Notes under the pieces: model-generated | The model's input: the letters and a program-made list of their open reading frames with translations, nothing else | Told to the model about the DNA's origin: nothing | Databases searched by the model: none | DNA from: Hymenobacter taeanensis | Lineage (GTDB): Bacteria > Bacteroidota > Bacteroidia > Cytophagales > Hymenobacteraceae | NCBI RefSeq assembly: GCF_013137895.1 | Contig: NZ_CP053538.1 | Location: 1,425,501 to 1,489,500 of the forward strand | Direction: 5' to 3' | DNA: 64,000 nt | Position numbers and translations under genes: made by a program | Part shown: piece by piece, positions 33,806 to 45,866 of the stretch | How the letters are laid out: every line of letters begins with the position of its first letter | Position numbering within the stretch: position 1 is the first letter of the stretch

Positions 33806-34939
33806 TTAGTTATTCTGGTAGTCAACGGGCTCCTTCAAGTCTACGCCCTGTTCTTGCAGGGAGGGGTAGTCGATATAGCCTTTGTCGCCGGGCACGTAGA
33901 ACGTGCTGGGGTCGGGGGTGTTGAGGGCGGCCCCGCTGCGGAAGCGCTCCACTAGGTCGGGGTTGGCAATAAACGGCACACCGAAAGCAATTACATCGGC
34001 TTCGTTGTTGGCCAGGGCTTCTTCGGCAGTTTCCTGAGTGTAGCCACCGTTTAGGATGAAGGTGCCATTGAAGATTTTGCGCAGGTGCGCAGCTACGGCT
34101 GGGGCACTGGGCTGGGCCATGGGGTGACCGGGCAGGGCCTCAATTACGTGCAGGTAAGCCAGGTTGAACTGGTTGAGCTGCTCTGTTACGTAGCTGAAGG
34201 TGCGTACCGGGTCGGAGTCCTTGATGCTGCTGCTGCCCTGGGGCGAGAGGCGGATACCTACGCGGTCGGCGCCCAGCTCGTCTACCACGGCCTTCACCAC
34301 TTCCAAGGTAAAGCGGGCGCGGTTTTCTACGCTGCCACCGTACTCATCGGTGCGCTGGTTAGAACCGTCCTGAATGAACTGATCGAGCAGGTAGCCATTG
34401 GCGCCGTGGATTTCGGCGCCATCAAAACCGGCCAGCTTGGCGTTGCGAGCCGCCTGGCGGAACTGGTCTACAACGCCCGGAATTTCACTCAACTCCAGGG
34501 CGCGTGGCGTAGGTACATCCTCAAAGCCCTGGCCGGTGAAGGCCTTAGCTCCTTCAGGCTTGATGGCCGAGGGGCCTACGGGCAGCTCGCCGTTGTGGAA
34601 GAAAGGATGCGACACGCGGCCTACGTGCCAAAGCTGAATGAAAATGCGGCCGCCGGCTGCATGCACCGCGTCAGTTACCTTCTTCCAGCCAGCTACCTGC
34701 TCCTCGGTATAAATACCAGGGGTATTGATGTAACCCACGCCCTGAGCTGATACCTGCGAACCTTCCGTGATGATCAGGCCCGCCGAAGCGCGCTGCACGT
34801 AGTACTTTATTACCGAGTCGGTGGGTACGGTTTCCGGGTTAGTGGCGCGGCTCCGGGTCATGGGGGCCATGGCAAAACGGTTGGGCAGCGTGAGGGCGCC
34901 CACCTGAACGGACGAGAAAAGATGCGGAGTGTGATTCAT
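33806..34939 (-). CDS. Old Yellow Enzyme-type alkene/ene reductase
   Basis: From ATG 34939 the protein has 377 residues. It is an FMN-dependent TIM barrel that reduces activated C=C bonds or nitro compounds with NAD(P)H. Visible signatures: LPNRFAMAPMTRSRA at the N-terminus, the substrate-binding His/Asn pair in GAEIHGANGYLLDQF, and the FMN-contacting QRTDEYGGSVENRARF. The 56-residue upstream extension has no homology and was dropped. It is divergent from the NmrA-like gene at 35156, so both may respond to electrophile stress (inference). Confidence 0.94.
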   Translation of the reverse strand: MNHTPHLFSSVQVGALTLPNRFAMAPMTRSRATNPETVPTDSVIKYYVQRASAGLIITEGSQVSAQGVGYINTPGIYTEEQVAGWKKVTDAVHAAGGRIFIQLWHVGRVSHPFFHNGELPVGPSAIKPEGAKAFTGQGFEDVPTPRALELSEIPGVVDQFRQAARNAKLAGFDGAEIHGANGYLLDQFIQDGSNQRTDEYGGSVENRARFTLEVVKAVVDELGADRVGIRLSPQGSSSIKDSDPVRTFSYVTEQLNQFNLAYLHVIEALPGHPMAQPSAPAVAAHLRKIFNGTFILNGGYTQETAEEALANNEADVIAFGVPFIANPDLVERFRSGAALNTPDPSTFYVPGDKGYIDYPSLQEQGVDLKEPVDYQNN

Positions 34940-35155
34940 GATGAAGTCGATGTACAGGAACCTGCTATGTGCGGATTCAGCGCATAGCAACTCGGGTAGG
35001 TACATATATGTTTCCACCATGGTTACATTTATTTTTATTCTTTCTTTAAGATGCTGAGGGTCTGTCAATAGTTGCAGCCTGTTAAACTGTAGCTCACCGC
35101 CAACCAAGTGGCCTACGTGCTCTGCTTGCTGCTTGAGTCATAGTAACCTTCTGTT

Positions 35156-36175
35156 ATGCCCGGCTGTATTACCAGCTTCAGGCTTTACCCCCATGGGCAG
35201 ACTGGCCTTTCTTACTTAACTTTTACCTCCTCTATTTTGACAGAACCTACTACTCCCCAGCCCCGTACCACGTCAGCTCCTGCTACCATTGTAGTAGCAG
35301 GCGCTACCGGCGACCTGGGTTTTCGCATTGCCAAGCACCTACTGCAACGTGGCGCCACTGTGCAGGCCCTGGTGCGGCCGGGTAGCAGCTCTAAGCCGGA
35401 GGCTATTGCCCTGCGCCAGCTGGGAGCCAGCCTTACTGAGGTAGACTACAACAGCCTTATTTCCCTGACGGAGGCCAGTGCTGGCGCCGGCTGTGTGGTT
35501 TCGGCGTTGTCGGGGCTGCGCGAGGAGATTGTGGGGATGCAGACCCGGCTGGCAAAAGCGGCCGTGGCAGCAGGCGTGCCGCGCTTCATCCCCTCCGACT
35601 ATTCCATTGATTACACGAAGCTACCGAAAGGCTCTAACCGCAACCTCGACCTGCGCCGGGAGTTTAATGAGCGGCTAAATGAGCTGCCTCTCCAGGCCAC
35701 GTCCGTCCTCAACGGTATGTTCGCGGACCTGCTGACCGGGCAGGCGCCGGTCGTGCTGTTTGGGCCCAAGAGGGTGCTCTACTGGGGCAACCCCGATCAG
35801 CCCCTGGATTTCACTACCACCGAAGATACCGCCGCCTTTACCGCCCTCGCGGCTCTTGACTCTACCACGCCCCGTTACCTGCGCGTGGCCGGCGAAGTAG
35901 CCACCATCCGAGACCTGCAGGCAGCTGCTACTGAGGCCACCGGTGAAAAGTTTGGCTTGCTGCGAGCAGGTGGCCTAGGGTTCCTAGCTGGCATGATCAA
36001 GGTCACGCGCACCCTCATGCCAGCCACTAACGAGGTATTTCCGCCCTGGCAGGGCATGCAATACCTCCACAACATGTTCACGGGTCTCCCCAAACTACAG
36101 CCCCTGGACAACGACCGGTACCCCGAGCTCCGCTGGACCTCCGTGCGCGAGGTGCTGGCATCACGTCAGAAGTAA
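35156..36175 (+). CDS. NmrA/isoflavone-reductase-like NAD(P)-binding protein
   Basis: This 339-residue frame contains the dinucleotide-binding loop VVAGATGDLGFRIAKHLL (about 45-62), a VSALSGL strand and PRFIPSDYSIDY, all typical of the atypical-SDR NmrA group. Members reduce aromatic compounds or act as redox sensors. The start is uncertain: the first 40 residues lack homology, and a TTG at 35237 (Leu-Thr-Glu-Pro) is a likely alternative to the ATG at 35156. It is divergent from the ene-reductase gene and followed by a short family A hairpin. Confidence 0.82.
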   Translation: MPGCITSFRLYPHGQTGLSYLTFTSSILTEPTTPQPRTTSAPATIVVAGATGDLGFRIAKHLLQRGATVQALVRPGSSSKPEAIALRQLGASLTEVDYNSLISLTEASAGAGCVVSALSGLREEIVGMQTRLAKAAVAAGVPRFIPSDYSIDYTKLPKGSNRNLDLRREFNERLNELPLQATSVLNGMFADLLTGQAPVVLFGPKRVLYWGNPDQPLDFTTTEDTAAFTALAALDSTTPRYLRVAGEVATIRDLQAAATEATGEKFGLLRAGGLGFLAGMIKVTRTLMPATNEVFPPWQGMQYLHNMFTGLPKLQPLDNDRYPELRWTSVREVLASRQK

Positions 36176-36238
36176 GGCGGCGCAGTTCTCCCACAGTTAG
36201 CTTCCCCTAACCAGGCCGTGTGCACAGCAAACAATAAG

Positions 36239-36282
36239 AACGTCATGCTTCATCTGGTGTCCGCTTGTCGAAGCATGACGTT
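36239..36282. repeat. short family A hairpin
   Basis: The arms AACGTCATGCTTC and GAAGCATGACGTT are perfect 13-bp inverted copies around an 18-bp loop. They may also serve as the end of the NmrA-like transcript, although no T-run is present. Confidence 0.75.
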
Positions 36283-36296
36283 CCCAGCCTCCCAAA

Positions 36297-36327
36297 TTGA
36301 AAGTTGAAGATTCCTGCTGTATCTTCG
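36297..36327 (+). promoter_or_regulatory. promoter driving the SAM riboswitch and metH
   Basis: TTG at 36297-36299 and TATCTTCG at 36320-36327 (one base from TAnnTTTG) are 20 bp apart. The predicted start of transcription falls at about 36334, at the first base of the riboswitch. Confidence 0.6.
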
Positions 36328-36334
36328 CAGAGTT

Positions 36335-36447
36335 ACTTATCCAGAAAGACCGAGGGATTGGGCCCGACGACGTCTTAGCAACCTGAAATAAAACAAGGTG
36401 CTAATTCCCTTTTCAAACCGTTTTGGCGGTTTTGGAAGAAGATAAGA
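36335..36447 (+). ncRNA. SAM-I (S-box) riboswitch
   Basis: The leader contains the conserved elements in order: CTTATC (P1 left), CGAGGGA, GGCCCGACGA, TTAGCAACC, AAGGTGCTAATTCC and GATAAG (P1 right). These are the SAM-I core blocks with the expected P1 pairing (CTTATC/GATAAG). It lies directly upstream of metH. SAM binding is expected to switch off expression when methionine is plentiful; whether it acts on transcription or translation is not clear, since no strong T-run terminator follows. Confidence 0.93.
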
Positions 36448-36519
36448 ACAGGACGCGCTTCTCGCACGGCTCTCTCTGGATAGGCACTTTTTCGCTGCCG
36501 AATTACTTGAAGAGCCAAT

Positions 36520-40230
<3,711 letters not shown>

Positions 40231-40776
40231 AGGCGCCCCACCCCCTAGCCCCCTCTCCGAAAAAGGAGAGGGGGAGCCTGACGATTACAGACCGTGCTAA
40301 GCTTTCTACTTGACTTATGTCCCAGGACAAGATTTTCACCGCAGACAAAAGGCTGTACGGTAAGTTGAATTTGAAAGGTAGGAGTCGCGCCATGCGGCAT
40401 GAGCCCACGAAAGCAGAGGAAACACGATGGCAAGCAGTACGGGGTGGGCAGCTTGGCACCAAATTCCGACGCCAGCACAGTATTGACCGCTACATCATTG
40501 ATTTTGTCAGCCTTAGTTCTAAACTGATTGTGGAGGTTGATGGAGAGATCCACAACCAGCCTGACCAGCAAGACTATGATACTGGCCGCTCCGCCCTGTT
40601 ACAGGAACTCGGCTATAGAATTCTACGCTTCTCCAACAACCAAGTGCTGCACGAACCAGACCAGGTGATAGCAACTATTAAATCTGCTCTGTAACCCAAC
40701 AACTGCCCCATCACCTAAAAGTCCGTTCGGCTCCCCCTCTCCTTTTTCGGAGAGGGGGCCGGGGGGTGGGGCGCCT
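40231..40776. mobile_element. REP-bounded cassette, family B, enclosing a DUF559 nuclease gene
   Basis: The arms at 40231-40279 and 40728-40776 are 49-bp inverted copies differing at about four positions. Each begins GGCGCCCCACCCCC at its outer end and contains its own hairpin CCCCTCTCC-loop-GGAGAGGGG. The left arm starts at the base after the metH stop, and the right arm ends 37 bp before the metF ATG. The unit thus splits the metH-metF pair without touching either coding region. Related arms without cargo occur at 28280-28378 and, degraded, at 8849-8889. Arms and positions are seen; mobility is inference. Confidence 0.7.
40317..40694 (+). CDS. DUF559 (Vsr-like, PD-(D/E)xK fold) endonuclease-domain protein
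   Basis: This 125-residue protein has the DUF559 signature: MRHEPTKAEETRW, LGTKFRRQHSI, YIIDFVSLSSKLIVEVDGEIH and LGYRILRFSN. The Asp in IDF and the Glu-x-Asp in VEVDGE correspond to the metal-binding residues of Vsr-like nucleases. Biochemical function in this family is largely untested. The gene lies between inverted repeats and seems to be the cargo of that element. It is somewhat more AT-rich than metH and metF. It may nick or cut the repeat DNA itself (speculation). Confidence 0.85.
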   Translation: MSQDKIFTADKRLYGKLNLKGRSRAMRHEPTKAEETRWQAVRGGQLGTKFRRQHSIDRYIIDFVSLSSKLIVEVDGEIHNQPDQQDYDTGRSALLQELGYRILRFSNNQVLHEPDQVIATIKSAL

Positions 40777-40813
40777 ACCAGAACGACCCGTCAACCTTTG
40801 GTTGGTCCGCTAT

Positions 40814-41770
40814 ATGAAAGTAACCGAACACCTGACCCGCGCCGACGGCAAGACGCTGTTTTCCTTCGAGGTATTGCCCCCGAAAAAGGGCGAGAACATC
40901 CAGAACCTGTTCTCGAATATTGAGCCCCTGATGGAGTTCAAGCCGCCGTTTATCGACGTGACGTATCACCGCGAGGAGTACGTGTACCGCCAGCATCCCA
41001 ACGGGTTTCTGGAGAAGAAAACCGTGCGCAAGCGCCCCGGCACGGTAGGCATCTGCGCGGCCATCAAGAACCGCTTCGATGTGGACACGGTGCCTCACCT
41101 GATTTGTGGGGGCTTCTCGAAGGAGGAAACCGAAAACGCGCTCATCGACCTGCACTTTCTCGGCATTGATAACGTGCTGGCCCTGCGCGGCGACCCAATT
41201 AAAAGTGAAGGTCACTTCAAGCCGGACCCCGACGGGCACGCTTACGCCGCCGACCTCATTGGGCAGGTAGCTAACCTCAACAAGGGCGAGTACCTGGATG
41301 AGGAGCAGGACGACACCTGGGCCACCAACTTCTGCATTGGCACGGCCGGCTACCCCGAGAAGCACTTTGAGTCGCCGAACTACGGGGCCGATTTGCGCTA
41401 CCTTAAGCACAAGGTAGACCGCGGCGCGGAGTACATCGTTACTCAGATGTTCTTCGACAACGAGCAGTTCTTCAACTTCGAGAAGCGCTGCCGCAACGCG
41501 GGCATTACCGTGCCCATTATTCCTGGCCTTAAACCCCTGACCACCAAGAGCCAGCTTACTATGCTGCCCCGTTCCTTCTACCTCAACCTCCCTGAGGAAC
41601 TAGCTGATGCCGTCCAATTAGCCCCTGACAACGCGGCGGCCCGCGAAATCGGGATTGAGTGGTGCATCAACCAGAGCAAGGAGCTGATGGCTCATGGCGT
41701 ACCCTGCCTACACTATTATAGCATGGGCAAGTCGGAGAGCATCCGGCGGGTAGCGGCGGCGCTGTTTTAA
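40814..41770 (+). CDS. metF: methylenetetrahydrofolate reductase
   Basis: This FAD enzyme makes the methyltetrahydrofolate used by MetH. The protein has 318 residues from ATG 40814 (MKVTEHLTRADGK); a GTG at 40766 would start inside the repeat arm and is rejected. Motifs: FSFEVLPPKKGE (catalytic Glu), FIDVTYHREEY, NVLALRGDP and YIVTQMFFDNEQFF. It follows metH on the same strand and was probably once directly adjacent; the DUF559 cassette now lies between them. If no transcript ends in the cassette, the SAM riboswitch may still control metF. Confidence 0.96.
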   Translation: MKVTEHLTRADGKTLFSFEVLPPKKGENIQNLFSNIEPLMEFKPPFIDVTYHREEYVYRQHPNGFLEKKTVRKRPGTVGICAAIKNRFDVDTVPHLICGGFSKEETENALIDLHFLGIDNVLALRGDPIKSEGHFKPDPDGHAYAADLIGQVANLNKGEYLDEEQDDTWATNFCIGTAGYPEKHFESPNYGADLRYLKHKVDRGAEYIVTQMFFDNEQFFNFEKRCRNAGITVPIIPGLKPLTTKSQLTMLPRSFYLNLPEELADAVQLAPDNAAAREIGIEWCINQSKELMAHGVPCLHYYSMGKSESIRRVAAALF

Positions 41771-41783
41771 TGGTGTCGTGATA

Positions 41784-41870
41784 AAGGGTGAAATTGTGAA
41801 AAGTTATTCAACTGCCTTCGCCTGCCTGGCGTAACGTAAAGACATTTATATTCACAATTTCACCTTTCAC
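41784..41870. repeat. 87-bp inverted repeat (GTGAAATTGTGAA arms)
   Basis: The arms at 41784-41801 and 41852-41870 are inverted copies of AAGGGTGAAATTGTGAA with one or two differences, with 50 bp between. It lies in the 111-bp gap between metF and the TPR gene. The GTGAAA motif links it loosely to the repeat at 31610-31744. Confidence 0.75.
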
Positions 41871-41881
41871 AACCTCACCGC

Positions 41882-42361
41882 TTGTCTACCCTCGATGACC
41901 TCTTTGCCCGTCTGCGGGAAGCCAGCACGCCCACCGAAATTGAGGCACTGCAGGATGGCATCTGGCAGATTTGGTTGATGACGGGGCACCCGCTGCTGGA
42001 TAAGTATCTGGAGTCGGGGATGCGGGCTATGGCGGCCGGTGACTATACTCTGGCAATCCGGGAGTTTTCGTTTTTGATAGACGCCAGTCCCGATTATGCC
42101 GAGGGCTGGAACAAACGGGCAACGGCCCATTACCTGCGCGGTGAGTACCGGGCCTCCCTCGATGACGCCCGCCAGACCCTGCGTTTGGAGCCCCGTCACT
42201 TTGGGGCGCTGTCAGGGCGAGCTACTATGCTGCTGCACCTTGGCGATGTGGCGGGCAGCTTACGGGCCCTGCAACGCCTTGAGCACTTGTGCCCTAACTG
42301 GCCTGGCCTACAAACCCGCCTGCGCGATCTGCGCGACCAGTTAGACGAGCCCGGCTTGTAA
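41882..42361 (+). CDS. tetratricopeptide-repeat protein
   Basis: This 159-residue cytosolic helical protein has a TTG start at 41882, directly after the inverted repeat; no ATG precedes the conserved part. Residues about 45-140 hold two to three TPR units (for example AMAAGDYTLAIREFSFLIDASPDYAEGW and the following WNKRATAHYLRGEY). TPR proteins bind partners; no enzymatic role is visible. The N-terminal 40 residues (LDDLFARLREA...IWQIWLMTGHPLLDKYL) are a conserved leader in similar small proteins. No operon partner is obvious. Confidence 0.8.
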   Translation: MSTLDDLFARLREASTPTEIEALQDGIWQIWLMTGHPLLDKYLESGMRAMAAGDYTLAIREFSFLIDASPDYAEGWNKRATAHYLRGEYRASLDDARQTLRLEPRHFGALSGRATMLLHLGDVAGSLRALQRLEHLCPNWPGLQTRLRDLRDQLDEPGL

Positions 42362-42571
42362 GAAGTGAGCACTTACTCTTGGGGGTTCACACATATAGTT
42401 GTAAATTTCCCCGATCAAGGATTTCGTTCTGCCGCCTTCGAAAGTAAGCCGGGCTCCTTTTTTCAACCCAAAGACCCTTAATTCCACATCATCTATACTA
42501 AATTCAGTAGATAAGAGCTTTTCTATAATTATAATAATACCAATATTTAATTTCAATTGCTGTTGAATCAA
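42341..42571 (-). CDS. possible small hypothetical protein
   Basis: This is a 76-residue frame in the AT-rich gap between the TPR and TonB-domain genes, on the opposite strand. The sequence (for example FSIDDVELRVFGLKKGARLTF) reads like a small beta-rich protein, but there is no recognised family. Its 3' end overlaps the last 21 bp of the TPR gene. It may equally be a chance frame. Confidence 0.3.
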   Translation of the reverse strand: MIQQQLKLNIGIIIIIEKLLSTEFSIDDVELRVFGLKKGARLTFEGGRTKSLIGEIYNYMCEPPRVSAHFLQAGLV

Positions 42572-42622
42572 TGCCTAATAAAGTGACCGCGCTCTTCCCT
42601 CCCCAAATCCCACTCATTTCGC

Positions 42623-43198
42623 ATGAAAAAACTATTACCACTCCTTGTTCTTGCTTTGCTGTTAGGCGTGTTCTCTGCACAGGCTCAGAAAATGCGCAAG
42701 AACGAATGGGAAAGCGGCCTGCTTGAAAAGGGCGAAAAAGTAGGCGTGTGGGAATACTACTCCTACACCCGCGACGGTCGGCAGGTGATTACCCAGAAGT
42801 ACGATCATACGGCCAAGAAGCTCGTGTTTTTCCGCGACTTCGATGATGTGGCCTACCCAGTTCAAACTACAGCTGGCACCTGGAACCGGGAGCACCTAAC
42901 TCAGCCACCGCTTTTTTTGGGAGGCGATGCCGCATTGGCCCCCTTCATGAGCAAGCTTAACTATCCTGCTCAGGCCCAGAGCAAGAACATCCAGGGTAAA
43001 GTAGTGGTGGCTTTTGTAGTAGATACCCTGGGCCGGGCCGTAGACCATAAGGTGATGCTGGGCATTGGCGGAGGCTGCGATGAGGAAGCGTTGCGCGTGT
43101 GCCGCGCTATTCCCAATCAGTGGCTGCCCGCCCGCATTGGGGGCCGCGCGGTGGTAGTGCAGCACGAGCTGCCCTTTACATTCCGACTCGCGAAGTAG
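42623..43198 (+). CDS. secreted TonB C-terminal-domain protein
   Basis: This 191-residue protein has a cleavable signal peptide (LLPLLVLALLLGVFSAQAQ). The central part has a MORN-like stretch (KGEKVGVWEYYSYTRDGRQV), common in Bacteroidota, and residues about 110-190 are a TonB C-terminal domain (YPAQAQ, GKVVVAFVVDTLGRAVDHKV, DEEALRVCRAIPNQWLPARIGGR in separate strands). Unlike true TonB it has no membrane anchor, so it is a free periplasmic form and may not transduce energy. No ExbB or ExbD is nearby. Confidence 0.82.
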   Translation: MKKLLPLLVLALLLGVFSAQAQKMRKNEWESGLLEKGEKVGVWEYYSYTRDGRQVITQKYDHTAKKLVFFRDFDDVAYPVQTTAGTWNREHLTQPPLFLGGDAALAPFMSKLNYPAQAQSKNIQGKVVVAFVVDTLGRAVDHKVMLGIGGGCDEEALRVCRAIPNQWLPARIGGRAVVVQHELPFTFRLAK

Positions 43199-43293
43199 CC
43201 TGATCTTTCTCTTACCACCCGCAGGCAATGGCTGCGCGGCCGGGCTGGTCTGGGCTGTGCAGCCATTCCTGCTTCTGACGCGTACATTACGGC

Positions 43294-43830
43294 ATGAAAC
43301 GAGCTATTCTTTTCCTACTGCCAGCCTCTGCCCTTCTGGCCTCTGCTCTCACCGCCTGCGACAGCACGCCCCGGGAACGGCAGGAAGCCGTGAGCCAGGG
43401 TGCCCGCCGCTTAGATACCATTGCCGACCGTGCCGCCGAAAAGCTGAAGGTGGCGGGCCACCGTGCCGCCCGCTTCGACTCGGCTTCCAAGGCCCGCTCC
43501 CGCCAGCCCCTCGATAAGGCGGCCGAGGCAACGTTTACCAGCGAGCTTTTGGGCACCTACGCCACCATTGAGCAACTCACGCCCACCACTATTGAGCCCG
43601 CCTTTGTGCAGTTTATGCAGCAGGTGCGAGCCAAACGCAAGCAGTGGACCCAGCGCGACTGGGACTACGCTACTGCCATCAGCCGGCGCCTTAACCAGCA
43701 ATTCCGCGACATTCGGCTGGATATTAAGGGGCGCGATGAAATCCACATTCGGGCGCTGCAGGCTGAATTTACTGCCCTTGAGACCGGCCGAGATGTTAAG
43801 GATCTGGGGCAGGCAGTAAAGCAGCCCTAG
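43294..43830 (+). CDS. hypothetical helical lipoprotein
   Basis: This 178-residue protein has a lipoprotein signal ending in LTAC (Cys22). The mature part is almost wholly alpha-helical and charged (Arg/Ala/Glu/Gln-rich), with possible coiled-coil character between about 30 and 60 and between 105 and 165. It has no known domain. It lies upstream of the cell-wall amidase gene on the same strand, but a terminator-like hairpin (43851-43876) separates them, so co-transcription is doubtful. Confidence 0.72.
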   Translation: MKRAILFLLPASALLASALTACDSTPRERQEAVSQGARRLDTIADRAAEKLKVAGHRAARFDSASKARSRQPLDKAAEATFTSELLGTYATIEQLTPTTIEPAFVQFMQQVRAKRKQWTQRDWDYATAISRRLNQQFRDIRLDIKGRDEIHIRALQAEFTALETGRDVKDLGQAVKQP

Positions 43831-43850
43831 GCCACTCCTGCGTTTTTCCT

Positions 43851-43876
43851 GAGCCCCGCCGTGCGCGGGGCTTTTG
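43851..43876 (+). terminator. terminator after the helical lipoprotein gene
   Basis: The stem AGCCCCG/CGGGGCT is followed by TTTT, 20 bp after the stop at 43830 and 18 bp before the amidase start. Confidence 0.8.
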
Positions 43877-43893
43877 TTTGTTCGTGCCGTTTA

Positions 43894-45414
43894 ATGAAGA
43901 TTTTGCACAAGCTCATAAGTGGCCTAGCACTGGCCGGCAGCCTCCTGATGGGGGCTACTGCCTGGGCGCAGCAGTCTCGGCTAATTGAAACCGCCGAAAC
44001 AGTACCCGCCGCCAACCAGTGGCTCAGCCCCGGCGACCGGCTGCAGGTACGCGTAGTAGGCCAGCCTGGTGCCCGCGTAACGTTCCTGAACGGGCAGCCG
44101 CTCACGGAGCTGGCGCCAGCACTAACCAACGGGAAACGGGGCATATACCAAGGCACCTACCTAGTACAACCCACCGATACCCTCCAGGACCGCCCAATCA
44201 GCTTTCAACTGCTTACTCCAGATAGCCTCACGGCCACTGCTCGAAGCAAAAACACCATCCGGTTCCTGAACCCCAGTGTTCCAGTGCTGGCCACCACACG
44301 CGGGCCCCTGGCCTACTTAAACTATGGCCTGGGCGAAGACCGCCTGGGAGGCGCTAAGCTCGGCTACCTCGACTCACTGGTGGTTCTGCACCTGACCGGG
44401 CGCGTGGGCGACCTGTACCGGGTGCAGCTCAGCCGGCACCAAACTGCCTGGGTACCGCAGGAAGTGGTACGGCTGCTGCCCCCCGGTGGCTTTGTGCCGG
44501 CATCTCTCACCGGCTCCTGGAGCGTACAGGGCGACTCGCTGCTTGACTACGTGCGGGTGCCCCTCACCGCCCGCCTGCCCTATCGTTCCCAGCTCCTCAC
44601 CAAGCCCAGCCGACTAGTAGTGGATATTTATGGGGCCACCTCCAATACCAACTGGATAACTCAGCGCGCTGGTCTGCAGGAACTAGGCGACGTAACCTAT
44701 GAGCAGATTGAACCCGATGTGGTTCGGATGGTGCTGCACCTGCGCCACCGCCAAAGCTGGGGCTACCATATTGGGTACCGCGGCAATGTGCTGGAGATTC
44801 AGGTGAGGCGCCCGCCCCAGAAGCTGCGGTTGCGGGGCCTGACCATTGCCGTAGATGCTGGCCATGGGGGCAGCAACGGCGGCGCTACCGGCGCTAGTGG
44901 GGCACGAGAAAAAGATCTTACCCTTGCTATTGCCCGGCAGCTACGCCGGGAGTTGGAGCAGGCCGGGGCCCTGGTACTCATGACCCGCGACCAGGATGTT
45001 ACCGTTGAGAATGGGGCCCGGGTGCAGTTGCTGCGCCAGCGGCAACCCCATTTGCTGGTGAGTATTCATGTAAACTCCTCGGGCAGCCCTACCGTGCGAG
45101 GCACTAGTACGTTTTACCGTTACGTAGCGTTTCGCCCGCTTTCAGTGGCCTTGTATGAGCAAATGCTGGCTACTGGCCTACCGGGCTTTGGCAACGTAGG
45201 CAACTTCAATTTCGGGCTGAATGGCCCCACGGAGTACCCCAATGCGCTGGTAGAAACTGCCTTTGTATCGAACCCCGAAGACGAGAAGCTACTGGTATCG
45301 GCGGAGTTTCAACAACGGATGGCCAAGGCTATGCGGCAAGGAATTGAGAATTTCCTGAAAGGCTGCCGGGCCAAAGGCCCCAAAGGTTGGCTGCTAGGCC
45401 AGTCGGCGGAGTAA
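43894..45414 (+). CDS. N-acetylmuramoyl-L-alanine amidase (amidase_3)
   Basis: This enzyme cuts the bond between muramic acid and the stem peptide of peptidoglycan. From ATG 43894 it has 506 residues with a signal peptide (LALAGSLLMGATAWAQ). Residues about 40-305 form an unassigned beta-rich region that may contain an SH3-like (about 145-195) and an AMIN-like part (about 225-305). The catalytic domain starts near 315: zinc ligands His324 (DAGHGG), Glu339 (AREKDL) and His392 (SIHVNSS), and a Glu in ALVETAFVSN. The insertion typical of AmiA/AmiC autoinhibition helices is not clear. It acts in the periplasm on cell separation or turnover. Confidence 0.93.
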   Translation: MKILHKLISGLALAGSLLMGATAWAQQSRLIETAETVPAANQWLSPGDRLQVRVVGQPGARVTFLNGQPLTELAPALTNGKRGIYQGTYLVQPTDTLQDRPISFQLLTPDSLTATARSKNTIRFLNPSVPVLATTRGPLAYLNYGLGEDRLGGAKLGYLDSLVVLHLTGRVGDLYRVQLSRHQTAWVPQEVVRLLPPGGFVPASLTGSWSVQGDSLLDYVRVPLTARLPYRSQLLTKPSRLVVDIYGATSNTNWITQRAGLQELGDVTYEQIEPDVVRMVLHLRHRQSWGYHIGYRGNVLEIQVRRPPQKLRLRGLTIAVDAGHGGSNGGATGASGAREKDLTLAIARQLRRELEQAGALVLMTRDQDVTVENGARVQLLRQRQPHLLVSIHVNSSGSPTVRGTSTFYRYVAFRPLSVALYEQMLATGLPGFGNVGNFNFGLNGPTEYPNALVETAFVSNPEDEKLLVSAEFQQRMAKAMRQGIENFLKGCRAKGPKGWLLGQSAE

Positions 45415-45866
45415 GGCTAGCGCTGCGTAAGCTTGACAGACAAACAGAATCCGCTGGCTTCTGCTTACTGGGGTTAGAAGACAGTAGCAGAAAAACGGAT
45501 GCTTAAGCGGCAGTCAGCCCGTTAGGCTGCGCTGGTTGGCACGACGGACCTCTACCTACTAGCCCCGCCCTAAACCACACTACAGGCCCAAACGCCTATA
45601 TAGGCGCCGGATATATAGATGTATCTACACCTTTTTCTGGTGAAGCTCGTACGTGCTGAGGAGTAGCTTCCTGTTGAGGTCAGCTAATACTACCCAGCAA
45701 CATACTTTAGCTATAGCTACTTAGCAAAAAATACCTTATTCCAGGCAAAAAAGCTCGCGTAAGGTTCTACCTTACCGGTTACCAATCCGTACAGCCGGAA
45801 CCGTGTTCCGGCAAGCTGCTTGGCCGTCTGTTCTTTCACCTACTTTCCCACATCACCACTCCACTT
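45415..45866. other. intergenic region upstream of the MFS gene
   Basis: These 452 bp have no supported gene. The region is mixed in composition with an AT-rich part (45590-45760). A 12-bp palindrome GCCTATATAGGC lies at about 45591-45602, and further AT-rich pseudo-palindromes follow (GGATATATAG, TAGCTATAGCTA). They could be regulator sites for the carrier, but nothing links them to a known regulator. Confidence 0.4.

Noticed and set aside
40766..40813. Upstream GTG start for metF
   Set aside because: It lies within the right arm of the DUF559 cassette and adds 16 residues without homology; ATG 40814 fits the family.
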